Numbered from the stretch's first letter, positions 1 to 12,647 are shown. The stretch: 64,000 bases of DNA from Camellia lanceoleosa (GCA_025200525.1 CM045770.1:135932200-135996199), one strand, 5' to 3'. Program-made: numbers and translations. Notes: generated from the letters alone by a model not told the origin.

Positions 1-530
1 GGCAAGCAGAGCTGGGTAATGAAGGGATTGTTCAAGCTCCTTAGGAGAATTGAAATCAATCATGTGATACTATCACCAACATGCCTTAGGAGCCAAGTTA
101 GCTAGCATCTTCAGCCAATAAGTTACTTTTCTATTTCAGAAGGAAGACCAACGAGTCTGTATATACTGTGATCTAACACAATACTGTTCAAATAAAAACA
201 AAAAAAATAAAATGAAGAGATATGCCAGTTTGAAAGGTGGTAGACAATGAAATCTAGATTCTCTTTTTAATTCATAAACTGGACACAATCACTCAAGTGC
301 AAGGCTGCAGAATTGTTAACCAAAGAGCCAAAGCATCGCACAGGCAGTTTTCGAATTTAAATCTAGATTTTCTCTTTTTAATTCAGACACGCTCACACAG
401 GTGAAATGTGGCAGCGTGTTAACTAAAGAATCTTCAGGCTCATGCCCAAGACAGCTTTTCCATTTTTGAGCTGTTAATTTCAACTTGCAAAATGAATTAC
501 TATCAGAAAAAAGCAATAATGAGCTGCCTG
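1..530. other. 3' flank of the coiled-coil gene with a diverged local duplication
   Basis: Two related blocks of about 85 bp lie at 239-325 and 354-440. Both contain ATCTAGATT followed by TCTCTTTTTAATTCA, and both end in a GTTAAC-containing stretch. On the minus strand the 354-440 copy reads as an open continuation of a possible last exon, while the other copy carries a stop. This may be a duplicated exon end. No other gene is visible here. Confidence 0.3.
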
Positions 531-3500
531 ATACTTAACTGGTTCTTCATTTCTTCTCTTCACTGGAGTCTTTGGAGATGACTTCTGGGTCATGCAGTAG
601 TCTGCCGCAGTCATATCATATTTACTCGCTTCCAATTTTGAATTGCTTACTGAATCCAATTTGTTCAATATTTTCTTCCCATTGGTGAGGCGAGCTGCAG
701 TTGCTGGAGAATCTAGGCTAGAAGTTTTGATGAAAGAATTTGCATGCTGTTTATTACAAAAGAAATTAAATCAAGTAACGAAGTGCGTTTCTATTTTTCT
801 GGAGGTACACCCTAGAAACATGCAGAAAGGACGAATTTTTCATATATAAAGCAAAGAGATGACCTCAACTCTAAACACTTATTTGTGTTCTAGTATCACC
901 AACAGATATGGAAAAAGTGCTCATACAACAGCAAGAATGTGGTAACAGAAGAAATTTATATATATTTCTGCACACTATAACCTTTATGCACAAAATACAT
1001 AAGGTTTCATTAGTGTTTCTAATCTTCTCTTTTCATTTTTATTTTGTCTTTCGATTTATTTTTTTTTTGGTGTCTTTTTTAGCATTGGTTGCTGAACATT
1101 ACAGTTCTTATTTTCATAGCATCCTCTCACTTAAACAGAAGTCAGAATTTAGAGAAGAGCAATCACCTGAAAGTTTTTTAATCCCAAATTACCAAATTAA
1201 CTTAATTTTTTGCAAGTCTAATTTACATTACCTCATTCCATCTCAAACTCATTCTGTAAAACTAACACTAAAGTGTCTTTCTAGGAGTCAAAGTTAAAAC
1301 CAAGAGAGACCTCCACCTCCCGAATTCTACCCCAGATTCTATCATACCCACACTTTAGCCAAAAACAATGGACGCTTGCCCTTCTCTCGACAATGTTTTT
1401 ATGAGTCCCGCATTGAACCAAAAAATAAATAACAATAATAATAAGTATGCAATGGAGCCCAACGTGAAAATTAAGCAGTATAAATTGGTCATAATTGCTA
1501 TCAAATCCAAGTAAAAATAGGAATTTTTCGAAATTTGAGTTAGGTTTTTACAGCTGAGGCAGGTTTTGAAAAATAAATTTCCAGTCAGAGTAGTGCAAAT
1601 AGCTTATGTAATTCTTCAGTTAAATCAATTGAACGTGAATGTTTTAATCCAAGCAGATGAAAATCATATTTATCAATGTTGATTAACCAATCTAACTATG
1701 TAGAATAAGATACTTTAAAAAATATGTGTAGAATAACATAGAGTGATCACAAAAGAGACAAGGTTTTAACACGGAAAATCCAAACTCGGTAAAAACCATG
1801 AACCTAGGGCATCCACTAGTATCCAAAGTTCAAGTACAACTTAAAACATTAGATGCTGAGATCCTACCTACTAACACTAAGAGCAATTCCATGGAAAATC
1901 TTTGCACATTCACTATTAGCATCCACCAAATGAACCTCATCATGCTCCAAACGGTGATCAATGCACATGACCTAAATCTATATGCTATATGAGCTATACC
2001 TAACCAACCTATTCCAAAACTCACACTCATAATAGATCTAGCAAGTCCTCTTAGGACTATAAAAGATAGAAACCTAAGTAACTAAAGAATATAAAATCAC
2101 CAAGATATGTGTTCAAACAGTCAGTTACTGAGTTTGAATGGTGAACAAACTGGTCAAGAACAATATGCAACGCATATTATTCTGAAACAGTCTGCCCTGT
2201 GTTCAAACAGACAATACACTGGTATTGTTACCACACACACACCACAAAAAACCAAAAAAAAGGAAAAAACCTCAAAGGGTGGGCATTCTCCCTTTTGTGT
2301 GTGCATAAAGATTCAAGAGTATTCTCCCTTTTGTGTGTGCATATTTCTTTTGGGTATTGTTTTCACTGGTACATGGGTTTATTTCTCCACAAAGGGTATC
2401 AGACTTCAGGACCAACAACCTCAAAGGGAAAAAGTAAGAAGTCAGACACCATAGAAAATAACGATTTCTAGTGTACTGAAGAGAAAGAGACAAGTCAAAA
2501 TCAAGATCAATATGTTTGTACTTTTAAACTTTTAAGGGTAGTTGTAAAAGTATGAGCAGGGCAATTTTGCTTCGAACATTGTTTGATAATGAAGCTTAGT
2601 GACAGTTCAACTGTGCATGTCCTTAGATTTTCCAAGCTAGTTTATCTCTGTTTGTATACGTGTTTGCAAGAGAAGTTGGGGTCATACGTACACATACATG
2701 ACAGTGACACGCACAGAGAGTTCATAATGGTCACACGTATGACAAGTTGACACCCACTCACATTTACAGAAGATAATATGAGCACCACAAAGGTTTTAGT
2801 ACTCAAATAAGTAAAAATATCCGATATCTGAGGCAGGCATTTTGACATGAAGACATGATTTTATAGTTGAGATGTAACATGTCAACATTTCATGCAAAAA
2901 GTAAAACCCAGGATTGCTTCAACTTGAATATCTTTTAACTTTCAGTTCAAATTAGCAGAAGAATTATTTACTAACAAAACAAAGCAATAAGCAATAAGCA
3001 ATAAAGCACCAAGGACCTTAAGAGTTTCCGGAAAACATGTTTTTGTTCCCCGAGACTGCAAAGATGAATTGAAGATCACATGTCTTTGTCTTGAGAATAA
3101 TATTGGCCTCTTGAATTCCTCCTTTATGATAGGCTCTGAAGCAGAGCAGCCCAACCTTTTCTTTTGCACCATAAGGTCACTTCCATGTTGCAAACCAGCC
3201 GAGCTTGATTCTTTGACAATTACCTCAATGGACTATCCGATTGCCATGGAAAAATAAAAGAAATCATTTAGTTTATCAAGCATTATTTTCTCAAATGCAT
3301 TCTTCAAAATAACTTATACAACAGTGAAGTATTTACGTATGCTTGATAAACAGAAGGCAATTTTGTTCACTGTAAATCCTCACCGAAAATTTTCAAAATA
3401 GAAGTCAAAAAGATTGAAGGCCAGCCAGAACAATAATTTCTTTGACACATCATTTATCCAAAGTTTGGAGGGTGACTGACAAAGGGTGGCTATTTATACT

Positions 3501-6155
3501 GTTGCACTATAATTCACATCTGCATGGGGGTGACAGGTCATAAGAGTTTCCAGTTTCACCCTCTATCAGTTAGATAAAACCTTAACAGGGATGATTTCAA
3601 TCAATGAAGAGAAGCTGGGATTTGTGGTGATCTCTTCATTAGATATGTGCCCAGTCGACCCCTCCCAAGCATCCTCTGTAAACGGGGAAAAGCATGAGTA
3701 AGGGGGAGTCACTAGCATTTTCTGGGGGTGCAGGGGGACGTGTGGTGAAGTAGTGCACTTGTGTTTACTGTCATTATTACTCCTTAGTAGCCTTTTTTCC
3801 TACTCATTTGTGTACTTCACTGCAGGTCACATGACCTGTTATTGACCATCAACTGGACATGCTCAAATTTCACTCTACTGATTCTATATTATAAGGGATT
3901 ACAACAAAATGTTAGAGAGTACCAGGCCTAAGAAGCTAGATACTTCTTCAATAACAGTTTATGCAATAAGTGTTATGCTTGCTTACTAAATCATGTAACC
4001 AGTATGAGCTACCTTAACTTTTATTGTGCAAAATATATAGTTCCCCAGGAAGCAAAAATTGCAAGAAGAGGAAATGACCTTATAGTAATGACTTGAGTCC
4101 AACACATTACATTACTTTTTTGTTGGCCAACTAGGACATGATAAAGTTTGTTACAGTAAAATACTCCAACGTGGAAAACATAGAGGGATTAGAAACTGAT
4201 GGTAGACCACTTCCTTGTGTAAGAGAGAAGGTTGAGAAAGTTAGTTAAGTTCGACATACAGGGTAGTTTGTAGGTCAGTTATACAGAGTGTTGAGCATGT
4301 TAGTGAGTGGGGTTTGTCAGCGGTGTGTTTGTAACAGTAGTTAGTTAGGGAACGTACTGAGGTGGAATTGGCAGGTGCATAAATAGAGAGGTTGTGTGTT
4401 TTTATCAATTGAGCAAGAATGGAATAAACACAAACATTTTCCAGAATCTTCTCTTCTTTTCTTCTTTATGATTTCATTTTCTGAGATGCCTAATAACTTC
4501 TACACTTTGAAAATATATAAAACCTTCAAGCTCCTTCAAAGGTTTCAATATCGAATAGGAAGCACGGAGACTTATAAGGAAGTGATGTGTCTATGTTGGA
4601 CACCGACACTCAGACACGTGTCTAATACTCTTTTTTTGTGTCCATAATTAAAAAATAAAAATCTTAATTTCAAACACATGTCCGACACTTTCGTTTTGTG
4701 GCAGTCCATCACTGCAAGGCCATGGCTATCACTAAAACATAAACATGAGACCGACACTTTGAACATTTGCTAACACATGATTTTCAAAGTTTGAGAATTT
4801 GACATAATATCTTACATCTTTAAATATGTATAATTATTAAGAATGATCATCCTGTAGAATTTCACGTAAAAATAAGTGAAAAATGAAAAAGATATGTAAA
4901 TGTATTAGAAGATAGCTTAGGAAGATGGGATATGTATACTATAATTTGTTTGATTTTTAACTACAATGGTCCAGTAGTCTATAAATTCATGTCAGAGAAT
5001 TCGATACAAGATTTATTTAGTATAAATTAATTATTTAATTTTGCATATGTTATGCACATAATTATTTGTGGCGATGTCTAAACCGTGTCTATGTCCTACT
5101 TTTTGGGACTTGTTCTATCGATGTGTCCGTGTTTGTGTCTTATGTCCGTGTCTATGCTTCATAGGGTATCAACAACGGCTTAATTGTTGTATCCATTGAT
5201 AACTTTTCTTTGATTTGGTGCTTTTGTATGTGAATATGCCTAGCATGTTCTCAACCTTGTTCCTTCGTTTTCTTTTAGTTAGTAAAATTATCAAGGGAAA
5301 AAGAGGAGGTGACTCTGCTTATGCATAACATCAACCTGATAAAAAAAACAATTGAATGTCAGAGCCCAAAAAAATAACTGACTAAAATCAACAGAAAGCC
5401 AGAAGAAAAATGTGAAAAATTCAAGAGTGAACCTGCTCATCTTTCTGGTGAAAGTATTTCTCGAGCATAGCCTTTACTATTTCATGCATTCTCTCAGCCG
5501 GTTCTCTGTGCAATAGTAAACAACCCCCAAAATCATGCTCATCTTGTACATTTGTGTTCTTCAAGCTCTGTATTGAAATATCGAGACAGTTGATTTTCTC
5601 TCTCAAAGAAGCAGAGCATATTTCAGACCATGATTCATCAGTCCAAGCTAGTTGGCTTTGAAGGGTGACTAAATCTTCTTCAAGTTCAAGAATTTCATTA
5701 TTTGCTTTTGTTATCAATATCCTTAGCACTTGGGTACAAGATTTCTCGTTCAAAGCATTTTCTTCTATCACATCTACAATAGGAAAGTAAATATTTAAGA
5801 TAGGAGCCTACATTAGTCACAATAAGTTACATAACCAATTACAATTGCAAAGTTCAAAAGCTAAGGGACATCACATTACCAAACCCATAACCAAAGTAAA
5901 AGTCAAACTGCCATTCACGTCCCATATAACTGCTTTCTTGTGCAACTGAGAACGACCATTTTAACCGACAACCAGGTTTATAGATGAAAGCAATAATATT
6001 TATGCATCAATTTATAGCACTAAGATTATTGCACTCCCTTTTTTTTTTTTGGGGGGGGGGCAATGTTAAAGGCATAACAAAAGCAAAAGACATTCAATTA
6101 GAGAACAGGGAAGGAAACCTTGACCATGTGTTCCATCCCAAACAGCCCAATCCAT
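531..6155 (-). CDS. Multi-exon coiled-coil protein gene, product unrecognised (3' end uncertain)
   Basis: Four coding exons on the minus strand fit together by splice sites and phase: 6173-6119 (ATG at 6155-6153), 5773-5433, 3232-3017 and 746-about 531. The first ends one base into a codon and the second starts with the two missing bases; the later junctions are phase 0. The product is about 270 residues. Residues about 12-125 are rich in Leu, Glu and Lys and look like a coiled coil (ILITKANNEILELEEDLVTL), followed by a conserved-looking block with EICSASLREKINCLDISI. The third exon is basic and contains RQRHVIFNSS. The last is Ser/Lys rich (KSSPKTPVKRR), as in nuclear proteins. I do not recognise the family. 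The 3' end is unclear: reading on past 540 reaches a stop at about 480, and a further open stretch lies at 467-316 but its phase does not join cleanly. Introns hold TE debris. Exon structure is fairly sure; function is unknown. Confidence 0.65.
747..3016. other. Intron-like stretch between exons of the coiled-coil gene
   Basis: AT-rich, no convincing exon on either strand. The open frame 908-1297 on the plus strand is low-complexity and Phe-rich. A short direct repeat, TTCTCCCTTTTGTGTGTGCA, occurs twice near 2287 and 2325. CA/GT-rich stretches surround it. Confidence 0.4.
4140..4500 (+). mobile_element. Probable Ty1-copia-like LTR fragment
   Basis: The stretch has the text of a plant copia LTR: repeated GTTAGTTAG, a TATA-like GCATAAATA at about 4377, then AATGGAATAAACACAAACA and a pyrimidine-rich tail (TCTTCTCTTCTTTTCTTC). 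No TG...CA ends or target duplication could be fixed, so boundaries are approximate. It lies in the intron between exons 3232 and 5433 of the coiled-coil gene. Confidence 0.35.
4555..5167. mobile_element. Probable MITE with degenerate terminal inverted repeats
   Basis: The left end reads ATAGGAAGCACGGAGAC and the right end, reverse-complemented, reads CTATGAAGCATAGACAC. Both continue into GTGTC/GACAC-rich subterminal sequence; for example GTGTCCGTGTTTGTGTC lies near the right end. The interior is AT-rich with no coding. Target duplication not resolved. It lies in the same intron as the copia-like fragment. Confidence 0.4.
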
Positions 6156-6535
6156 AACTTGGAAAAATTTACCCTGAAAAGCAAACAATGACAGCATTGT
6201 AATTCTTCCATGAAATCAACAGAAAATAAAGATGGTCAAATAGTAATCTTTTCTGACAGTGAAAAACGAAGGTAACTTATGTAAACAAAAAAGAAAAAAA
6301 GGAAAAAAAAGAAAAAAGAAAAGTGAATTGGAATATATATCTTTATATAAATTCATCAATCTGAAAGACGAACGAATACTATAAAGACTGTTGAACACTG
6401 ATACTGGAAATTGGACTAAATTATCTATTATCAATTTTAATCATCACGGTAAAGGGTTTATAACCTAGACTTGTCATATTTTACAACTATACATCTCTGT
6501 GTCAACATACACAGCAATCTGTAAATTTATGAAAA

Positions 6536-7298
6536 CAGAGTCGGCCCTGACTTTTTTAGAGCTCAAGGCAAACTCAAAAAATGGAGCCCGACTTTCGTAC
6601 ATATTTTAATATTGAGATAAATTTTGAATATTTTTGATTGTTAACATTATTAGCTTATTCACACTTTTTCGTGACATAGTAGATTGAATTGTAAAATTTG
6701 ATAAATTTCAACTTAAAAAAAAAAAAAAAAAAAAACCTTATTTCTCTAAAGACATTGTAACCGGTATAGTCAAACAATATTCTATAAATAATCATACATT
6801 TGGCAAACAACCATCCGATAATTTTAAATAATTCACCAATTCAATTGTTTAAAACAAATTGTAAAACTTTGTTTTTAAACTATAATGTACTATTTGATTC
6901 ACAGAAATGAAATTAAATTGAATGAAATGACTATTTCTTAGTCTCTTTACAGAATAATTATTTCCTTACAAGGGTGAATGATAATTTTTTAAAATATTTT
7001 TTGATTATTTTTTAGTAAATCAAATGTAAGGATGAACATTATGAAGGAATGAATGTTTCATTCCGCTTTATTTCAATGATCCAAACATAAATTAAAATCG
7101 AAAATTATTTGGAGGGCTTGTTTTTTAGACAGAATGCGGGGGCCCGAGGCAGGGGCCTTGCTTGCCTTGCCTCATGGCCGACATTTCAATGAACCAAACA
7201 TAACTTAAGATTGAAAATTATTTGGAGGGCCTGTTTTTTAGACAGAATTCGGGGCCCTATGCAGCGGCCTTGCTTGCCTTGCCTCATGGCCGGCCCTG
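6536..7298. mobile_element. Non-autonomous hAT-type element with 8-bp TSD
   Basis: The termini are inverted: left CAGAGTCGGCCCTGA, right (reverse complement) CAGGGCCGGCCATGA. It is flanked by a perfect 8-bp duplication TATGAAAA at 6528-6535 and 7299-7306. A terminal CAG and an 8-bp TSD are the hAT superfamily signature. The interior is AT-rich and non-coding. The right-terminal 110 bp or so is tandemly duplicated (about 7069-7181 and 7182-7298), so a near-terminal sequence, CTTGCCTTGCCTCATGGCCG, occurs twice. It sits in the intron upstream of the coding exon 6119-6173. Confidence 0.85.
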
Positions 7299-8336
7299 TA
7301 TGAAAAGAAAAGGTGGCCCGCAAAGTGTAAACCTTACTGGAAGATTATGCAAATTTTCCTCAAAGAGATTTGGAAAAAATTGAAAATAATCTAAAAGTAA
7401 AAGAACAATTACAGGGTTAGGACACATCTGGGCCTTGTGGGACCTGACATGTTACCATTTCATGAAATCTCTCTTTTGATTCAAAATCCTGGTGTGATGT
7501 GTATCCCCCCTGTTCCAGTCATGGAATAGATGAAATAAATAAAAAATTGGAATTTTGTTGAAGAATGAAATTTATTGGAACTGTCCATAGAGGACTTGAA
7601 GCTAAGAAATCATTATCCAGAATGGGGCCATTGAAGAACATGGAGAACAGCCGATACAAGATTACATAAGATGTTGCCATCTCATAATCTTTTCAATCAT
7701 TGCATAACATTTCTCAAATGACCACTCTCTTGTGAGAAAGAATTTGTTCTCAGAAGTACATGAAACGCAATAAACCAATTGGATTTCCAATGATCATCCG
7801 AACACAAGCTTAGACAAAAAACAATTAAAAAAAAAAATTAAAAAAAATTAAGAAAAAAAAGGATTGCAGAAGAACAAAACAGAAGTAAATACCTTAAATT
7901 AGAACATTGAAAGAGCGTTCACAAGCAAACCCACAAAATAAAAATCGAAAGAGAATTAGAACAAGAACAAGAACAAAAAAAGGTCTAATTTCCAATGAGA
8001 TAAATCAAATTACAATAATTGTTTCTCAAGACTTGAAAACACAATTTAGAAACAACATAAGTACTTCTTCGAACACTAAATGGTTGAGAAGCAAAACATA
8101 CATTCACAAATAAACACTTAAAATGAATCATTAGAGAAAGCTAACCAAAGAACCAAAACAGAGTGATTAAAGTTAAGGAAATGCAGTATACAGGAAATTG
8201 GACAAAAGAGAGTGAACATTAAGAATATATCAAGATTCTCTGATACTCAACAGAAAATGAGCGAGAAAACAAGCAAATGCAGCTTTCCCGAGAACCAAAC
8301 AGTGATTTTGAAACAGCCAAGGCCGAGAAACGTTAC

Positions 8337-8600
8337 CAGAAAGCACCGCAAAAAGCACGAGATTCGCAGTGAAAGAGAATTAGAACAAAGCTGCGAATGA
8401 TTTGAGATTTTCGACTCTGACTCCCTAGGGTTTTGAACTCTCCTCGAATTTAGAGAGAGAGCTCTCTGAGGTTTAGAGAGAGAGAGAGAGGGACTGACCA
8501 GACTGAGAGGGACGAGGTTTGAGAGAGAGAAATAGAAAAGGTTAGAGAGAGAGAGAGGGCGGTGTATTAAATACAAGAAGATTGGGGGTACGATTGACGT
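8337..8600 (-). promoter_or_regulatory. Probable promoter and 5' untranslated exon of the coiled-coil gene
   Basis: On the minus strand a TATA-like GTATTTAATAC lies at 8574-8564. A CT-rich leader typical of plant 5' UTRs follows (several CTCTCTCT runs), then AAACCCTAGGG, and a splice donor TCTG|GTAACG with the exon ending at 8337. No ATG occurs in this leader, so it would be a non-coding first exon. A possible second non-coding exon lies at 7390-7338 (acceptor TTTTAG, donor CCA|GTAAGG). The start codon is then the ATG at 6155. Transcription itself is inferred. Confidence 0.5.
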
Positions 8601-9112
8601 GGAGGCTCCGGAGGGACTGTGGACCCACTTTGAGAATAGAGATGGGAAATGCCACAGAAATAATTTATTAAATTGTTTACAATAATCATCAGGACCTTTT
8701 AAAATCTTCATACCACTAATTTTGCATTACTAATACATCACTAATGATGTGATATTATATAAACTCTATCACGATGTGAAAGTTTAACCTTTGTTTTGTT
8801 TTATTTTTTTTCTTTACATTACCGCCTCTTTAGTGATGTTTTAGAACTTCAAATTTAATGCTTTAAATCACTACTCTTTTTTAGACTTTAGAATCCTTTT
8901 GATTTCAATTATTGATAGTGTGAGTTTTATATATACATAAATAGGTTCTATATATACATCGATGGTTGAGATCCTAAAGGAGTTATAGAGTCTCTAACAA
9001 AAAGGGTCCCAAGTATTTTTCAATTATTTATATAACTAGAGAAACTACATAAATCTATGTTTATATTCATATTAGACATTTGATAAAAAAAATTGATAGA
9101 TTATTTGATTCC

Positions 9113-9550
9113 TTAGAGTATCTCCAACGGTGAATCAAATTTTTCACTAAATTTAAATAAAAAAACTAATTTTCTCAATTTGATACGGCTTGCTCAAATC
9201 ATGCATCAAAAGTGAAGTGGTCGACCGGTTGATTGATTGGCTGGTTGACCGGTAAGGTAATTTTTTTTTTTATTTTTTATAACCTGTTTGAACCTACCTA
9301 TTTGAAAGGGAACCAGTCAACCGGTTGGTCAATCGGCCGAACAACTGGTTGGTTGACCGGTTGGCCCACCTCAACGGTAACGCACAGTGAAATGGTAAAA
9401 ATCTGGAGCCTGTTCTCACTTTGATGAATTTTTTGTTCTATTCTCATTTTGATACCAATTTGGTGAAACCATTAGAACTCCAAAAAGTGACATTTTTCAC
9501 CAAATTTCAAATCTGATGCAAAGTTTGGTTCACCGTTGGAGATGATCTTA
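9113..9550. mobile_element. MITE with TATCTCCAACGGTGAA-type inverted ends
   Basis: Left end TTAGAGTATCTCCAACGGTG; the right end, reverse-complemented, is TAAGATCATCTCCAACGGTG. The interior is non-coding and contains a short GC-richer block of repeated, partly palindromic TTGACCGGTTGG-like motifs (about 9221-9375), including CGGCCGAACAACTG. The family resembles the common plant CATCTCCAACGG MITEs. Superfamily not assigned because the TSD is unclear. Confidence 0.7.
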
Positions 9551-10092
9551 GACCATCTTTAATGGTTACTTAAACATTTCATCAAATTTAAATTTGATGA
9601 ACAATAACTATTTTTCTTACTCTAACGATTTTATCAAATAGTTATCAAATTGAGAATTTCACTTTTCTTTCATCAAACTGAAAATCAATGTGTCTTTCAT
9701 CAAATCATTATTAATTATCGTTGCCGAATGTCCTCCTAATATCTTTCTAGTCGTCCCTCGGATGACCATCTGAAGGCAAAAATTTGTAAAAAACAGTACA
9801 CTACCCGGTCGATCAGCAAATCATCTATTCAATTGACCGATAGTTTGATAAAACTTCAAAATCATTCCTTGAAATACTAGATATCAAAATAAATTTGTAC
9901 TTAAAGGGCTTGTGTTACATAGACTAAATAAGTCTATCTTTTTATATTTTTTGAGTCACATCAATTAACATTTCTTCTTTATTTTTCTACACATCTTTTT
10001 ATAAAAAGTTAAAAAATATATTTATTTAAAATATCTCAAACTATACTTTAATAAATAAATGAAAAATTGATACACCATTAAAGATACTCCTA
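9551..10092. mobile_element. Second MITE abutting the first
   Basis: Left end GACCATCTTTAATGGTTAC begins exactly where the previous MITE ends. The right end, reverse-complemented, is GAGTATCTTTAATGGTGTATC minus its last base. Subterminal ATCAAATTTAAATTTGAT is palindromic. No coding. The element includes a CCGGTCGATCAGC block near 9806, echoing the neighbouring MITE. Confidence 0.6.
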
Positions 10093-12000
10093 GCATAACT
10101 CTCCTTGAGACCCCATCTCCATGATGAATTCATTTGATGTGAAAATCAACGGCCCATATTCTCTGATCACATCACATCCAGGGTTTAGAGATTAATATTT
10201 CATGTGGGGTCCACGTAAACAGACGGCTTTTGTGGGTGTGTAGTGTTGATATGATTTTTTTCATGATACGGTGTGAGTGGGTTGTAGTAGATAATTTGCT
10301 CGAAGTTGGGCATGTGGTAAGAGTGTAAATAGTGGTGAAAGGACGTGCATTTGAGATAGTACGAAACTTCAGTTGGTTCCTCCATTTGGAAATTTGCTAA
10401 CGTGTCGTACTGTGGACCTTGCGACGACTATTTTCCCTGAAGCGTTACGCGCAGACGCTGGTGGTAATGAATACGAGTTGGTATCTGCTGCAACACCTTT
10501 TCCATTGTGCCTTCATTTGTTTGGACCGACTAAATGAAAGTTAATTACAATTTATTGACCAGAATTGTTTGATTGGATTATGATTCGTCTTGTTTTTTTT
10601 GAAAATTCAATTTTTCATTTTTTTATTTTTTATTTTTAGTAATTTTTTTAATACTTTTTAGATAGACAATATGGGTACAATTGAAAGTATAATATTTGTG
10701 AAAATAATATTTTAAAAAATTACTAAATACTAAAAATACAAAAAAAATAAAAATAAAATTTAGTATATTTTCCTATTTTTGTATATTTATTGATTTTTTA
10801 AAATATTTTACTTTTTAGGTACATTCAAGTTAGGTGTATCTAAAATATAAAAAATTTGTTTAAAATATTAAAAAAATTTACCAAAAATTAAATAAATAAA
10901 TAAATAATTCAATTTCAGAAAATTAAATTTAAAAAATTAAAGCTAAACAAAGTGATTTGCATCCTAGGGCAGTGATTCGCGTCTGAATGGGGGGGGCGAA
11001 ATCCCTACTTTAAACTAAAAAAAAAAAAAAAAAAATTAATTAAAAAAAATTAGGATTAGGGAGAATTTTTTTTTTTTTTTTTTTTTTTTCCTTGCATCCT
11101 ATGTGGCCTTTTGGGAACACCAGCAGAACGCTGCGTTTTTGCAGCTTGGGGTAAAAAGCTAAATTAACTTTTTAGGAAGAAGTGATTTGGAAAGTTCAAA
11201 AAGTTTGTGAACGCTACAATTATATCTTTATGTTATTTAGGGTTATACATATGTAAAAATATAAATTTACTAAATTGGGTAGGGGTAATTTGATTATTCT
11301 ATTGTGATGTGACATTATAAGTAAATATTAATAAAATAAAAAGTCAAAAATAATTTTTTTTCAACTTTTTAAATCATTTTCTAAAAAGTCAGATAACTTG
11401 ATAAAAAATCAAAAGTTAACTTTTTACCATCTTTCTAAAATACCCCTATGTTTGTTTTGTTATAAAATTAGATGTCTAAAAATAATTATTATAATATATT
11501 TCATTTTCAATCTAAAAAAAAAATATGAATTTCATTTTAGTTGACAAATTATTAAAAAGATGTTCAAAAGGCTAATTTCTTCTTTTCAAATATAGTGTTT
11601 GTTGAAAAAGCAAAAGGTGCTTTAGGTCATTAAGGACTTGTTTCGATGTATGTCAGGACAAAATTTCAGGAAATCTTATAAAAACTCGTAATTAATGTGA
11701 TAAAAACAAATATTAAAAAAATATTATTAAATTTTTAAAAATTATTTGTGACCTTCCTAAAGATAAAATTATGTAAAAATGATAAGTATTTTTGATTTTT
11801 TTCATTTCTTTCACCAAATTAATTTTTAACTTTCTACAAAAAAAAAATAAAAAAATAAAAAAAATACTGAACACGTTTTTGAAAATCAAACCAAATATGC
11901 GTCTTTCCAAAGATTTGTAAGTAATGGTAATCCGATTTCTAAATTTTCTTTCTTTATTTTTCTGAATGGGACTTGTAACATATTTTAAACATTACTAATT
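10093..12000. other. AT-rich intergenic DNA, no gene seen
   Basis: Low-complexity A/T sequence. A run of about 20 A (11,016-11,036) and a run of about 23 T (11,067-11,090) lie some 30 bp apart in inverted order and could fold back. Several AACTTTTTGACTTTT-like words suggest old MITE debris near 11,150-11,430. No coding potential was found. Confidence 0.5.
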
Positions 12001-12450
12001 TTTTTTATTAATGGGCAAAAATTAAATTTTATTAATGAAGCAATATTTAAATAATGAAAAATTTATTATGAAATCCCTTTTTAAGTACTTGTTTCCCAAT
12101 TAGTCCATAACATATTCTTTTATTTTAATAAGTTCATATTATTTGGATATTGATGTATCAAATCTTAATTATCATATTTAAGATATTTTATAAATAATTT
12201 TACCCTTACAAATATTTTTTGAACCTTTAGTGATTTAGTGATGTGAACATTCATATTTGACAACGTGAATATTCACATCACGTTACATAATCAATGTGAA
12301 CATTAATGTGCTATTTAACCTATTATCACTAGAGATATTTTAATAATTATGTTACTCATAAGACTTATTGAAATATAAAAAAATAATTTGAATTAAGTAA
12401 AATATCAATAGGAAAAAATAGATTTATTAATAAATGCCCGAATAATAATA
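12000..12450. repeat. Dispersed repeat, copy 1 (partner at 26,360-26,830)
   Basis: Matches 26,360-26,830 by eye in the same order: ATCAAATCTTAATT, then a TAATTTTACC stretch, then AAATATTTTTGAA, then GTGAACATTCA/GTGAATATTCACA inverted words, then TTTGATAAC/TTTAATAATTAT followed by CTCATA. Non-coding, old and diverged. The family is not recognised. Confidence 0.45.
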
Positions 12451-12647
12451 TAGTAGCCTCCCATGTAACAGTTACCAAATATGTTTGGTTGGTGTCTCAA
12501 ATGTATAATATATTTAGCAAACCTGTATATTATATAAGTAAAATGGAATTTTTGGTAAGAAACTTTAGTTTTAATATCTCATACTAATTTTTTAAATTTT
12601 CTTAATTTTAAATAATTAATAAAATTTTCATTAGCTAGCTTCCATTT

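Noticed and set aside
908..1297. 129-codon open frame on the plus strand
   Set aside because: Phe/Leu-rich low-complexity translation of T-rich intron sequence, opposite to the coiled-coil gene.
6038..6060. Adjacent T and G homopolymers
   Set aside because: Simple sequence, possibly with length error; no structural role evident.
7338..7390. 53-bp candidate coding exon (YFQFFPNLFEENLHNLP) of the coiled-coil gene
   Set aside because: Splice sites and phase with the next exon fit, but no upstream coding exon with a start codon and the right phase was found. Kept only as a possible untranslated exon.
8247..8711. 154-codon open frame on the minus strand over the 5' leader
   Set aside because: Translates CT-rich promoter and leader sequence (Leu/Ser repeats); the start would lie upstream of the TATA-like box.
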